A DNA stretch of 19,077 nt from JBCDBL01 sp039183635 (GTDB lineage Bacteria > Pseudomonadota > Alphaproteobacteria > Caulobacterales > Parvularculaceae), in the NCBI GenBank assembly GCA_039183635.1, contig JBCDBL010000085.1, positions 1-19,077 on the forward strand, given 5' to 3'. The position numbers and the translations under genes were made by a program. The notes beneath the pieces are model-generated. The model was not told where the DNA came from, ran no database searches, and saw only the letters and a list, made by a program, of their open reading frames with translations. Shown piece by piece: positions 1 through 6,558 of the stretch. Position 1 is the first letter of the stretch, and the number at the start of each line of letters is the position of its first letter.

Positions 1-741
1 CGAAACTTTATCGATCACACACGCCCTCACCCTTCAAATACAGATTTTGGCAAACTGGTTCCGCTTCTGCAGATAGAACAACCTGGCGAAGAGGCGTTTG
101 CAAAATTTGAACAAGACTTCAAAGATGTAGAAAAAGAAATTGGCGTAGAGACGTTTCGGCGCGCGGTCATGGAAGGGCAATATGACTACCCTCAAGCAAC
201 CGGTTATGGCGGCGTCACCCCCGAATGGTCGAATACATTGCTGCGCGATATTATATCTGAAACGCTTAGCCATGTGCGCTTTGTCGGGTACATCGATTGG
301 CACACTGGAGTCGGCCCAAGCGACGACATCTTTGTTGTTTGTTTTGACGCTCCCGGAGAAAATGCGTTTAACCACCTTTCCAACTGGTGGGGCAAGGAGA
401 AGGTAGAAAAAACCTTCTCCACTTTTGGCCATTTTAAGTTTCGCCCCGACTTTTCCGGCGTGACCTTTCAGGGTGTAAAACAAACCATACCGGATGCAGA
501 GGTTATAGGAGGCATCGTTGAGTTCGGCACGCACTCACCGGACGAAGTCACCCGCGCGCTTCTGGTCGACGTTTGGTTTCGGTTTAAGTGCGACGCGCCA
601 GATAGCCAAGAAGCGGCGCAATGGCGCTCATACATGATGGAACGTCTATGGCCCCAATCCTCAAAGTGGCGGCATAACTGCCTTAAGCTTAGCGAAGATC
701 TGTACGAAAAAACCGTCGCCGGACTTTCAGGCTTATCTTAA
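1..741 (+). CDS. DUF2817 / M14-like metallopeptidase-fold protein, 5' end missing
   Basis: Reading frame 1 is open from the first base to the TAA at 739-741, so the gene starts upstream of the window and 246 residues are visible. The piece opens with RNFIDHTRPHPSN, continues with a GQYDYPQATGYGGVTPEWSN stretch and then IDWHTGVGPSDD. This order matches the DUF2817 family, whose fold is related to zinc carboxypeptidases (M14) and succinylglutamate desuccinylases. The first zinc-ligand region would lie in the missing part. An internal ATG at 169 is not the start, because family-specific sequence continues upstream of it. The biochemical role of the family is not established; hydrolysis of an amide or peptide bond is the usual guess. 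The next gene begins 5 bases after the stop, so it heads or continues an operon with an isomerase-like protein and an acyl-CoA ligase. Confidence 0.82.
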   Translation, partial: RNFIDHTRPHPSNTDFGKLVPLLQIEQPGEEAFAKFEQDFKDVEKEIGVETFRRAVMEGQYDYPQATGYGGVTPEWSNTLLRDIISETLSHVRFVGYIDWHTGVGPSDDIFVVCFDAPGENAFNHLSNWWGKEKVEKTFSTFGHFKFRPDFSGVTFQGVKQTIPDAEVIGGIVEFGTHSPDEVTRALLVDVWFRFKCDAPDSQEAAQWRSYMMERLWPQSSKWRHNCLKLSEDLYEKTVAGLSGLS

Positions 742-746
742 TCGTT

Positions 747-1367
747 ATGCCCAGCGTCAAGCTTGAATTTTACTTCGATTGCACCAGTCCCTGGACCTAC
801 CTGGCTTTTGTTGGTGTTTTGAAGCTTGCCGAGAAGCAGAACGCAGATCTCATCCTAAAACCAATTCTAGTCGGCGGCATTTTCAATCAGGTGAATAAAG
901 GCGTGTACGAAGAGCGGAAACACCCCAACCCCCTAAAAAAAGACTATGGCTGGAAAGATCTTCAGGACTGGGCTAGCCTTGCGGGCCTTACACTTCGCAT
1001 GCCAACCGTCTTCCCGGCGCCAGCGGTTGACCTGATGCGCGGTGCGATCGTCGCTCTGGATGAGGGTAAATTGAAGCCGTATGCCAAGGCGGCGTTTCAT
1101 GCGTACTGGACTGAAGATCGGGACATCTCTCAACATAACGTTATCGTTGAGATTTGTAACAAGGCAAACCTCAACAGCAGCATCGTCTTCCAACGTATTC
1201 AACAGACGGATGTAAAAGACCGGTTACGCAAAAACGGAGATGAACTCATTTCGCGCGGCGGGTTTGGCTCACCGACCTTTTTTGTGGAAACCACCGACAT
1301 GTATTTCGGAAACGATCGACTGCTCCTTGTCGAGCGGGCAATTGAACGCGAACGAAAAAGGACTTAA
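747..1367 (+). CDS. 2-hydroxychromene-2-carboxylate isomerase-like DsbA-family protein
   Basis: This is a 206-residue protein of the thioredoxin-like DsbA/kappa-GST fold. The N-terminus reads FYFDCTSPWTYLAF, with Ser14 where HCCA isomerases and kappa GSTs carry the serine that activates glutathione. The C-terminal FGSPTFFV places the conserved cis-proline at Pro176, and GNDRLLLVE near residues 188-196 matches the family's GxDRL end. HCCA isomerases use glutathione to interconvert a chromene and an open-chain pyruvate in naphthalene-type degradation, but many relatives sit in other pathways, so the substrate is unknown. There is no CxxC, so a disulfide oxidoreductase role is unlikely. The gene lies 5 bases after the DUF2817 gene and 3 bases before the acyl-CoA ligase gene, which indicates one transcript. 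Confidence 0.85.
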   Translation: MPSVKLEFYFDCTSPWTYLAFVGVLKLAEKQNADLILKPILVGGIFNQVNKGVYEERKHPNPLKKDYGWKDLQDWASLAGLTLRMPTVFPAPAVDLMRGAIVALDEGKLKPYAKAAFHAYWTEDRDISQHNVIVEICNKANLNSSIVFQRIQQTDVKDRLRKNGDELISRGGFGSPTFFVETTDMYFGNDRLLLVERAIERERKRT

Positions 1368-1370
1368 ATT

Positions 1371-2924
1371 ATGACAGCAGCACGTCTTCTGGATCGCGGC
1401 GCCGAACGCTTTCCTGACGCACTTCTCTTCGATGACAGCGCCTTGCGCATGACCTACGCCGAGGCGCGCGCGCTTAGCACGCGCCTTGCGAATGCGCTTG
1501 CTGCAGCTGGGAGCGTTAAGGGCGATCACTTCCTGCTTTTGGGCGCAAATAATCCGCACATATACATTGCGCTTATGGGCTGCTGGCGCGCTGGCATGAT
1601 TTCTCTCGGCATCAACGCCAAAGACGCAATAGAAGATCAAATTTCCATGACGAAGTCGCGCGGCGTCGCCTGGATTTTCTATCATAGCGACTTCGCAGAA
1701 AACGCCGCCCGCATTCGCGAGGCGATGCCGGGCGTTAAAGGCGTTATTTGCGTTAACGGCCCTTGCGGCGACGATCCCGGCATGGAGAGTTTCGCCGAAG
1801 GCCACGCAGAAGACAAGGGCGGGGTTCTGTTAGAACCAGACGATATTATGGCGCTGTCCAACAGCGGCGGGACAACCGGCGCCCCTAAAAGCGTATCAAT
1901 CTCCGTGCGCGCCTTTCGAACCATGATCGCTTCTTTCATGACCGAGATGACTTATACGGAAAAACCGGTTTATCTCGCAGCAGCGCCCCTTACACACGCC
2001 GCAGGCGGGTTGTCTTATCCGATGCTGCCCCTTGGCGGGCGATTTGTGCTCATGGCGAAACCGGAGCCGGAACTTATCATGCAGACCATCGAGCGAGAAA
2101 AAGTTACGACGCTCTTCCTGCCCCCCACGTTGATCTACATGATGCTCGCGCATCCGAACGTTCGCGACTATGACTATTCGTCCTTACGCTATCTCGTCTA
2201 TGCCGCCTCTCCCATGACGCCCGAGAAAATTGAAGAGGCGATGGATGTTTTCGGGCCGGTGATCGCCCAAACCTACGGGCAGGCTGAAGCCCCGATGGTA
2301 TGCACCTACATGGATCCGAAAGACTATCAAACAGCGTTGGAAACCGGGGATAAGAAGGTCTTTTCGAGTTGTGGACGGGCCACCGTCTATACGGATATCG
2401 CCATTATGAACGAAGACGGCGCCCTCTTGAAAGACGGGGAGATCGGCGAGCTTGTCGTCCGCGGCGACATTGTCATGACGGGCTACCAAAACAATCACGA
2501 TGCGACAGAGGATAGCCAACGGTTCGGTTGGCATCATACTGGCGATGTAGGGTATAGAGACGAAAATGGATTCTTCTATCTTGTCGACCGTGCGCGCGAC
2601 ATGATCATTTCAGGTGGTTTTAACATTTATCCGTCTGAGATTGAACGCGTCATCTTAACGAACCCTGCGGTCCAAGACTGTGCTGTCATCGGCGTGCCTG
2701 ACGCCAAATGGGGTGAGGCTGTAAAGGCTGTGGTGGAGTTGCGACAAGATGCATCCATTACGGAAGACGAAATTTTAAATACCTGCAAAACAGAGCTAGG
2801 AAGCATGAAAACGCCGAAATCTGTTGAGTTTTGGCCGGAGCTGCCCAAAAGCCCTGTCGGAAAAATCTTGAAGCGTAAGGTGCGAGAAAAATTCTGGGCC
2901 GGGAAATCAAGAAGTATCGGTTGA
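1371..2924 (+). CDS. AMP-binding acyl-CoA synthetase (class I adenylate-forming ligase)
   Basis: The 517-residue protein has the complete ANL-superfamily motif set in order. These are a phosphate-binding loop NSGGTTGAPKS near residues 161-174, YGQAEAP near residue 302, HHTGDVGYRDENGFFYLVDR, the hinge RDMIISGGFNIYPSEIE, and the C-terminal PVGKILKRK whose Lys498 is the expected catalytic lysine. The enzyme should activate a carboxylic acid with ATP and load it on CoA. Family members of this size use fatty, aromatic or steroid side-chain acids, and the motifs do not separate these. The phosphate loop is slightly atypical, ending Lys-Ser instead of Lys-Gly. An AAGGA ribosome-binding site lies 8 bases before the ATG and overlaps the end of the preceding gene. 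The 3' end stops only 13 bases from the convergent lysR-type gene. Confidence 0.93.
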   Translation: MTAARLLDRGAERFPDALLFDDSALRMTYAEARALSTRLANALAAAGSVKGDHFLLLGANNPHIYIALMGCWRAGMISLGINAKDAIEDQISMTKSRGVAWIFYHSDFAENAARIREAMPGVKGVICVNGPCGDDPGMESFAEGHAEDKGGVLLEPDDIMALSNSGGTTGAPKSVSISVRAFRTMIASFMTEMTYTEKPVYLAAAPLTHAAGGLSYPMLPLGGRFVLMAKPEPELIMQTIEREKVTTLFLPPTLIYMMLAHPNVRDYDYSSLRYLVYAASPMTPEKIEEAMDVFGPVIAQTYGQAEAPMVCTYMDPKDYQTALETGDKKVFSSCGRATVYTDIAIMNEDGALLKDGEIGELVVRGDIVMTGYQNNHDATEDSQRFGWHHTGDVGYRDENGFFYLVDRARDMIISGGFNIYPSEIERVILTNPAVQDCAVIGVPDAKWGEAVKAVVELRQDASITEDEILNTCKTELGSMKTPKSVEFWPELPKSPVGKILKRKVREKFWAGKSRSIG

Positions 2925-2937
2925 CGATATTTTCCGA

Positions 2938-3879
2938 TTAAAATTCCGTATACTCAAAATCGGCGGGGCGCTGTTTTTTTGTTACAACAACACCGTTGTT
3001 TATTACAGAACGCATCCATGTATGTGCGGCGTCCTTGTCATATCGCGGGCTCCAAACCATCGCCATTTTAATAGGATCGATGGAAATCGGCGGGTTGAGC
3101 AGCTTAATCGGCAATCGGCCTTGAACGGTGAGCGCCATGTTTTCCGGCACCAAAGACAAATAGTTGGAAAAAGCGACGATCATAATCGTGATGTAAATAT
3201 GAGGTGTAAAGATCGCACCCTTCGTTAACTCAGGGTGCGTTCTATACACCTTGTTGATGGCCTCAAATAAGCCATCGCCTCTATCGAAAATCACCTGATT
3301 GGCTTCAAGAAAGTTCGCCAGGGATATTTTCTTGGATACGGATGTATTCATTTCAGATGCGACGCACCGCACAGCATCCTCATAAAGGACTTTCGCCTTC
3401 AAGGTTTGAGTTTGAATGCCGCCCAAAGGAACAAGCGCTAAATCAATATTTCCAACTTCAAGATCCCGTTCCCAATTTCGCCCAATCGTCACGAATTTCA
3501 GCGAGACATCCGGCGCAGCCTGTTTGACAATCCGGGTAATGAGCGGCGATAGATAAAACAAAAGATAATCAATGCCGCCAATGGCAAACTGGCTCGTGAG
3601 AGATTTCGGTTCAAATTCCTTTGGCTCGAGCACACGGTGCGCAAAAAGCATTAACTCTTCGACTTCAACTGCAAGCTCCTCTCCGCGCGGGGTCAGCCGC
3701 ATCTCGCGCCCCACCCGCACGAGAAGCTCGTCGTTCAAGTTTCTACGTAGTTTTTGCAACGCCAGGCTGATCGCCGGTTGTGTTTTTCCAAGGTTGCTCG
3801 CCGCTTTGGTGACGCTGCGTTCTCGCAAAATCTCACTAAGGACCGGCAATAAGTTCAAATCAACTCGGTTCAGTTTCAT
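2938..3879 (-). CDS. LysR-family transcriptional regulator
   Basis: From the ATG at 3879 the protein is 313 residues, normal for LysR. It opens MKLNRVDLNLLPVLSEI, followed by a winged helix-turn-helix with ERSVTKAASNLGKTQPAIS and the wing LTPRGEEL, then a periplasmic-binding-like effector domain. The N-terminus resembles the NahR/NodD type (DLNLLPV). A TTG at 3903 would add eight residues and has AGGAG upstream, but only 3 bases away. I prefer the ATG because the family usually begins just before this motif. It is divergent from the thioesterase gene and convergent with the ligase operon, so either may be its target. A T-N11-A dyad at 3941-3963 lies just upstream and fits autoregulation. The effector is unknown. 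Confidence 0.93.
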   Translation of the reverse strand: MKLNRVDLNLLPVLSEILRERSVTKAASNLGKTQPAISLALQKLRRNLNDELLVRVGREMRLTPRGEELAVEVEELMLFAHRVLEPKEFEPKSLTSQFAIGGIDYLLFYLSPLITRIVKQAAPDVSLKFVTIGRNWERDLEVGNIDLALVPLGGIQTQTLKAKVLYEDAVRCVASEMNTSVSKKISLANFLEANQVIFDRGDGLFEAINKVYRTHPELTKGAIFTPHIYITIMIVAFSNYLSLVPENMALTVQGRLPIKLLNPPISIDPIKMAMVWSPRYDKDAAHTWMRSVINNGVVVTKKQRPADFEYTEF

Positions 3880-3940
3880 GTTAACACATACCCGTCGGAG
3901 CAAAGTCTCCTAAATATAGCGTTTTTTTAGCCGGAGTGAC

Positions 3941-3963
3941 CGCCTTTTCCGTTATATAAGGCG
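3941..3963. promoter_or_regulatory. Candidate LysR-type (T-N11-A) operator
   Basis: CGCCTT and AAGGCG form a perfect 6-bp inverted repeat separated by 11 bases (3947-3957). This gives exactly the T-N11-A symmetry expected of a LysR-type binding site. It lies about 60-85 bases upstream of the lysR-type ATG and inside the divergent region shared with the thioesterase gene. The remainder of the 311-base gap (3880-4190) holds no convincing gene. Confidence 0.5.
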
Positions 3964-4185
3964 AAACCATCCCAATATGGCAAATACCGACCATTAGGCT
4001 TTGTTTCTTGCAAACCTTGAGCGAATTCACACCATCATAGGCAAAATCATGTCTGCGCCGCCTGCGTTCAGGGGCTTGTTCAAGGCTTCGCACGCACAAC
4101 GCCACGATATGGGCGAAACAAAAATGCTGAGGCCGCTTCAAAACCATCTTGCGGGAGTTCAAATTCCAATTCTATAAAGAAAGGG

Positions 4186-4203
4186 TGCGCATGAAAATGC
4201 GCA
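4186..4203 (+). promoter_or_regulatory. GAAA-tetraloop hairpin over the thioesterase start codon
   Basis: TGCGCAT and ATGCGCA form a perfect 7-bp stem closed by a GAAA (GNRA-type) loop. The first arm contains the A and T of the ATG at 4191, and an AAAGGG ribosome-binding site ends directly before the stem. In RNA this would hide the start codon, so it may tune translation, or the true start may be the ATG at 4209 just after the stem. Confidence 0.35.
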
Positions 4204-4625
4204 GCATCATGATGAAACTGGAAACGATAGATGACGTACGCAATGCTATAAAACAATCCGCTTTCACGGATGCCTTGAAAATTGAGCCGGTGTCCTGGGA
4301 CGACACGGAAGGCGTTTTTCAAATGCGTATGCCTCGAACTGCGCTCACCGATCGCGGGCGCGAATCCGGCGCGTTTCACGGCGGCGCCATCGCCACATTG
4401 GCTGATACGACGGCGTGCTGGGCCTTAGTGTTACGCCTTGGACGCGGACTGCCCACCGTAAATCTGCGCGTCGATTACCTCCGCTTTGCACAAAGCGACT
4501 TAACGGCGACAGCGACAATTCGCCGCCAGGGGCGAAAGGTCGGCGTTGTGGACGTTGACATTCATGATGCATCAGAAAAACTTGTCGCCGTGGGTCGTGG
4601 TTCTTTTGGCGTATGGGACATATAA
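4191..4625 (+). CDS. Hotdog-fold thioesterase (PaaI/YdiI-like)
   Basis: The 144-residue protein shows the hotdog thioesterase pattern: GAFHGGAIATLADTTACWAL on the central helix, then LPTVNLRVDYLRFAQ and a final strand region ending in GRGSFGVWDI. The HGG segment followed by an acidic residue on the helix (here Asp) is the usual catalytic arrangement in the PaaI/YdiI group, which hydrolyses acyl-CoA or aryl-CoA thioesters. A TTG at 4149 keeps the frame open but has no ribosome-binding site. The ATG at 4191 has AAAGGG about 5 bases upstream, and the ATG at 4209 also remains possible. It is divergent from the lysR-type gene and could release a product made by the acyl-CoA ligase of the neighbouring operon or recycle CoA; that link is inference. 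Confidence 0.88.
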   Translation: MKMRSIMMKLETIDDVRNAIKQSAFTDALKIEPVSWDDTEGVFQMRMPRTALTDRGRESGAFHGGAIATLADTTACWALVLRLGRGLPTVNLRVDYLRFAQSDLTATATIRRQGRKVGVVDVDIHDASEKLVAVGRGSFGVWDI

Positions 4626-4888
4626 ACTCCAGCACCAAATATTTTTCTTTGCAAACGCTCCCTACATAATAACTGACATTGCATGGCGGTAATCCTCTTA
4701 CGGCCTTACCGATCCTAATGGACCGTCAGCTCGGCGATTGGGGTTGAGGTTTTACCTGCTTTCCGTGTGGGGACGACGGCGGCGGCGCTGCGGCGTTCGA
4801 TGCGTCTACAACTTCGATCGGCGTCACACACCTTTCCGTAAAAGCTACCCTGAATTGGAATTCGACGCTGTCTTGACTTTATCCCGAC

Positions 4889-4910
4889 AACAGGGCTTAA
4901 GCCCTGTTTT
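4889..4910 (+). terminator. 20-bp perfect palindrome followed by a short T run
   Basis: AACAGGGCTTAAGCCCTGTT is its own reverse complement. In RNA it would fold into an 8-bp stem with a TTAA loop, followed by U residues (to 4910). It lies 260 bases after the thioesterase stop, so it may end that transcript, belong to a noncoding RNA, or be a protein-binding palindrome. Confidence 0.4.
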
Positions 4911-4930
4911 AAGCGTACATGAGTTTCGGA

Positions 4931-4950
4931 GCGCGCCCCGCACGGCGCGC
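4931..4950. repeat. GC-rich inverted repeat (7-6-7)
   Basis: GCGCGCC and GGCGCGC pair perfectly around a CCGCAC loop. The stem is followed by GGAAAAAA on the + strand, so it is not a standard terminator in either direction. It sits 22 bases after the 20-bp palindrome. Confidence 0.45.
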
Positions 4951-5003
4951 GGAAAAAATGCGAGCCATACTCAGGTATGAACGCAACAGGAGCTTGCCAT
5001 GCG

Positions 5004-5020
5004 AGGTCAGAGACCTTTTT
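5004..5020 (+). terminator. Short terminator-like hairpin
   Basis: AGGTC and GACCT pair around an AGA loop and run into a stretch of five T. The 5-bp stem is weak but has the right layout for an intrinsic terminator. It would close any transcript from the 4626-5000 stretch before the small membrane-protein gene at 5079. Confidence 0.35.
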
Positions 5021-5078
5021 GCAAATCAGTCTCATAATAATATAAGATGAAAAGTTGGAGTTGGAGCACCCACTAAGA

Positions 5079-5231
5079 ATGAAATCGATATGGCGCAAGA
5101 TCAAGATTGCAGACTGGCGTAAAAATGGCGGTCGTTTGTTCTGGCTATGGGTGGGATATCAAGCGGTCAAAGGAACCCTAACCCTTTCGTTCATATGGAT
5201 ACCGCTTCTTCTGTTATGGCTTAATCGTTAG
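5079..5231 (+). CDS. 50-residue basic single-pass membrane microprotein
   Basis: An ATG at 5079 opens a 50-codon frame ending TAG at 5229-5231. The product starts with a basic, tryptophan-containing segment (MKSIWRKIKIADWRKNGGR), followed by LFWLWVGYQAVKGT and a hydrophobic C-terminus rich in Leu, Ile and Trp (about residues 33-48). This charge pattern predicts one membrane helix, or two short ones, with the basic end in the cytoplasm. A GGAG lies 12 bases before the ATG, which is a loose spacing. The protein composition is far from random and differs sharply from the shadow frames around it, which is the main reason to call it. I recognise no named family. It points toward the 3' end of the permease gene on the other strand, 73 bases away. 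Confidence 0.6.
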   Translation: MKSIWRKIKIADWRKNGGRLFWLWVGYQAVKGTLTLSFIWIPLLLLWLNR

Positions 5232-5304
5232 GTCCGCCCGAGCAGGGCAAAAGCGGGCTATCTTAAAAAACACCACTACTATCAATTCTTCAGAATAAAG
5301 CTGG

Positions 5305-6558
5305 CTATTTTCTTGGAGCGCCGCCTGATCCGGCGGAACGCTCCGTCTCGTGAAGCAAAGTCATTCTAAGAAGCAGGGGCATGCACAGACTCATAGGAAG
5401 AACCAGAATCCCTGATATTAGGAACAACCCTTCATATTCAAACGTATCTGCAAGGAAGCCCGAAAGAGGCTGCATAATAAACCACACAAGCGCAGCAGCT
5501 GTAAAAAAGGAGGCCGCGTCTGTAGCTTCTGATCCCTTGCGGCTCCAGCGCATAATCAGTCCGCCGAAACATGTCACGATCGCCGCGAAACAAACTGTCA
5601 TGAGCAGGAACAACATGACGATGATATTGTCAAAAAGCGAAAGTTGAAGCGCTGCGGCGAGCGCCAGCAAGACGAAAGCCTTCAACGCAATAGCCGCAGG
5701 AAGGACGCGAGCCACCCCAAGCGAAGCTGAAAGCGCACCAGCGGCAAGAGCGCCGAGCACGCCCGCTCCAGGTTCCAAAACACCGAGTATGACGCTGAGT
5801 TTTTCGACGGGTAGCCCAAGGTCACTAAGCAAAATTCTCGGATTGGCGCCCGTTATTCGATTAGCGGCTGACGCGAGGGCGATAATAGCAAACATCAACC
5901 ATCCGCCAGGTCGAAGAAATGACGTTAGAAAAAGAGAGTTTGCGAAACGGGTTGAATGAACCGAGCGGCCATCGAAGCATAAAATCCGCTGTTTGATCGT
6001 TATTGTTGCAAGCACGCCGGATGCAGAAAAGGCTGCAATGAAGGCGACCGCAACAGACCATCCAAACTTCATGGCGATAGCGTAACCAGCACCCGCTCCG
6101 AATGCCGCGGATATGAGCATCGCCGCTTCGCGCCATCCATTCACCCGTGCGCTGTCATGACGAGGCGTGAGCTTGATTGCAACGGCGTCGCCTGCATTAT
6201 CAGCTGTAGCTGAAACGATCGATAACAAAAGTATGACGACAAAAGTCGGCGCCGACTGCGGCCCTGGCGGAAGCCCCGCCAGGGCCAAACAAACAAGGCT
6301 CACCAAGACTTGAGCCATCAATAAGAAACGGAACCGGGCCTGCCCGCTCACGCTGGCGCGGTCCACCAGAGGGGCCCACAACGCCTTGAGAACCCACGGA
6401 AGGTAAAGCGCCTGCAACGCGCCGATCTGGAGCAGAGAATATCCCTGCTCCCTCCAGATTAGCGGCAGGGCTCCCATGACAAATGCGGTTGGCAAGGATT
6501 GAGCGAACGCCAGACCCGCAACTGCCGCAACGACCTTAGGGGAAGCAGCGTGCGTCAG
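5305..6558 (-). CDS. MFS permease of the AmpG-related RhtX/FptX type
   Basis: This is a 12-helix-type permease. The N-terminal pattern, with QSLPTAF, LPLIWREQGYSLLQIG, LPW.LK and LWAPLVDR (residues 60-67 from the proposed start), is that of the AmpG-related permeases and in particular the RhtX/FptX siderophore permeases; the later ATADNAGDAVA helix also fits AmpG relatives. It likely moves a substrate across the inner membrane after the TonB-dependent receptor encoded just upstream. The usual start codons fail: the first TTG (6495) would delete most of helix 1. The frame is open upstream with no ATG, GTG or TTG. I chose CTG at 6558, which overlaps the receptor's stop (CTGA) and has GAGAG 7 bases upstream, giving 417 residues. 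ATT at 6561 is an alternative. Muropeptide or another solute is possible instead of a siderophore. Confidence 0.85.
   Translation of the reverse strand: MTHAASPKVVAAVAGLAFAQSLPTAFVMGALPLIWREQGYSLLQIGALQALYLPWVLKALWAPLVDRASVSGQARFRFLLMAQVLVSLVCLALAGLPPGPQSAPTFVVILLLSIVSATADNAGDAVAIKLTPRHDSARVNGWREAAMLISAAFGAGAGYAIAMKFGWSVAVAFIAAFSASGVLATITIKQRILCFDGRSVHSTRFANSLFLTSFLRPGGWLMFAIIALASAANRITGANPRILLSDLGLPVEKLSVILGVLEPGAGVLGALAAGALSASLGVARVLPAAIALKAFVLLALAAALQLSLFDNIIVMLFLLMTVCFAAIVTCFGGLIMRWSRKGSEATDAASFFTAAALVWFIMQPLSGFLADTFEYEGLFLISGILVLPMSLCMPLLLRMTLLHETERSAGSGGAPRK

Larger units (their letters stand above)
4626..5078. other. Gene-poor stretch rich in inverted repeats, possible structured RNA
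   Basis: No convincing gene lies here. The frames open on both strands (about 4715-5104 minus and 4738-4980 plus) translate to arginine- and cysteine-rich sequence without a domain or a good ribosome-binding site. The DNA instead carries a 20-bp perfect palindrome (4889-4908), a 7-bp GC stem with a 6-base loop (4931-4950) and a short stem with a T run (5004-5020). GTGTG...ACG near 4761 can also pair at distance with CGTCACAC near 4825. A noncoding RNA or a dispersed intergenic repeat are both possible. Confidence 0.4.

Noticed and set aside
3881..4162. 93-residue minus-strand frame and a 42-codon plus-strand frame near 4050 in the LysR/thioesterase gap
   Set aside because: No ribosome-binding site, no domain, and the region has operator-like symmetry; not supported as genes.
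4775..4800. Resemblance of the CTGCGGCGTTCG segment to the 6S RNA bulge region
   Set aside because: Match is short and the expected closing stem and length could not be established by eye.
4738..4980. 80-residue frame on the plus strand
   Set aside because: Starts inside a GC-rich repeat, low-complexity arginine run, no ribosome-binding site or recognisable family.
4715..5104. 129-residue frame on the minus strand
   Set aside because: Arginine- and cysteine-rich translation without domain, no good ribosome-binding site, and it crosses strong inverted repeats; better explained as noncoding DNA.
5232..5304. GCCCG/CGGGC stem between the microprotein and permease genes as a bidirectional terminator
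   Set aside because: Only 5 bp with a 12-base loop and no T run on either strand.
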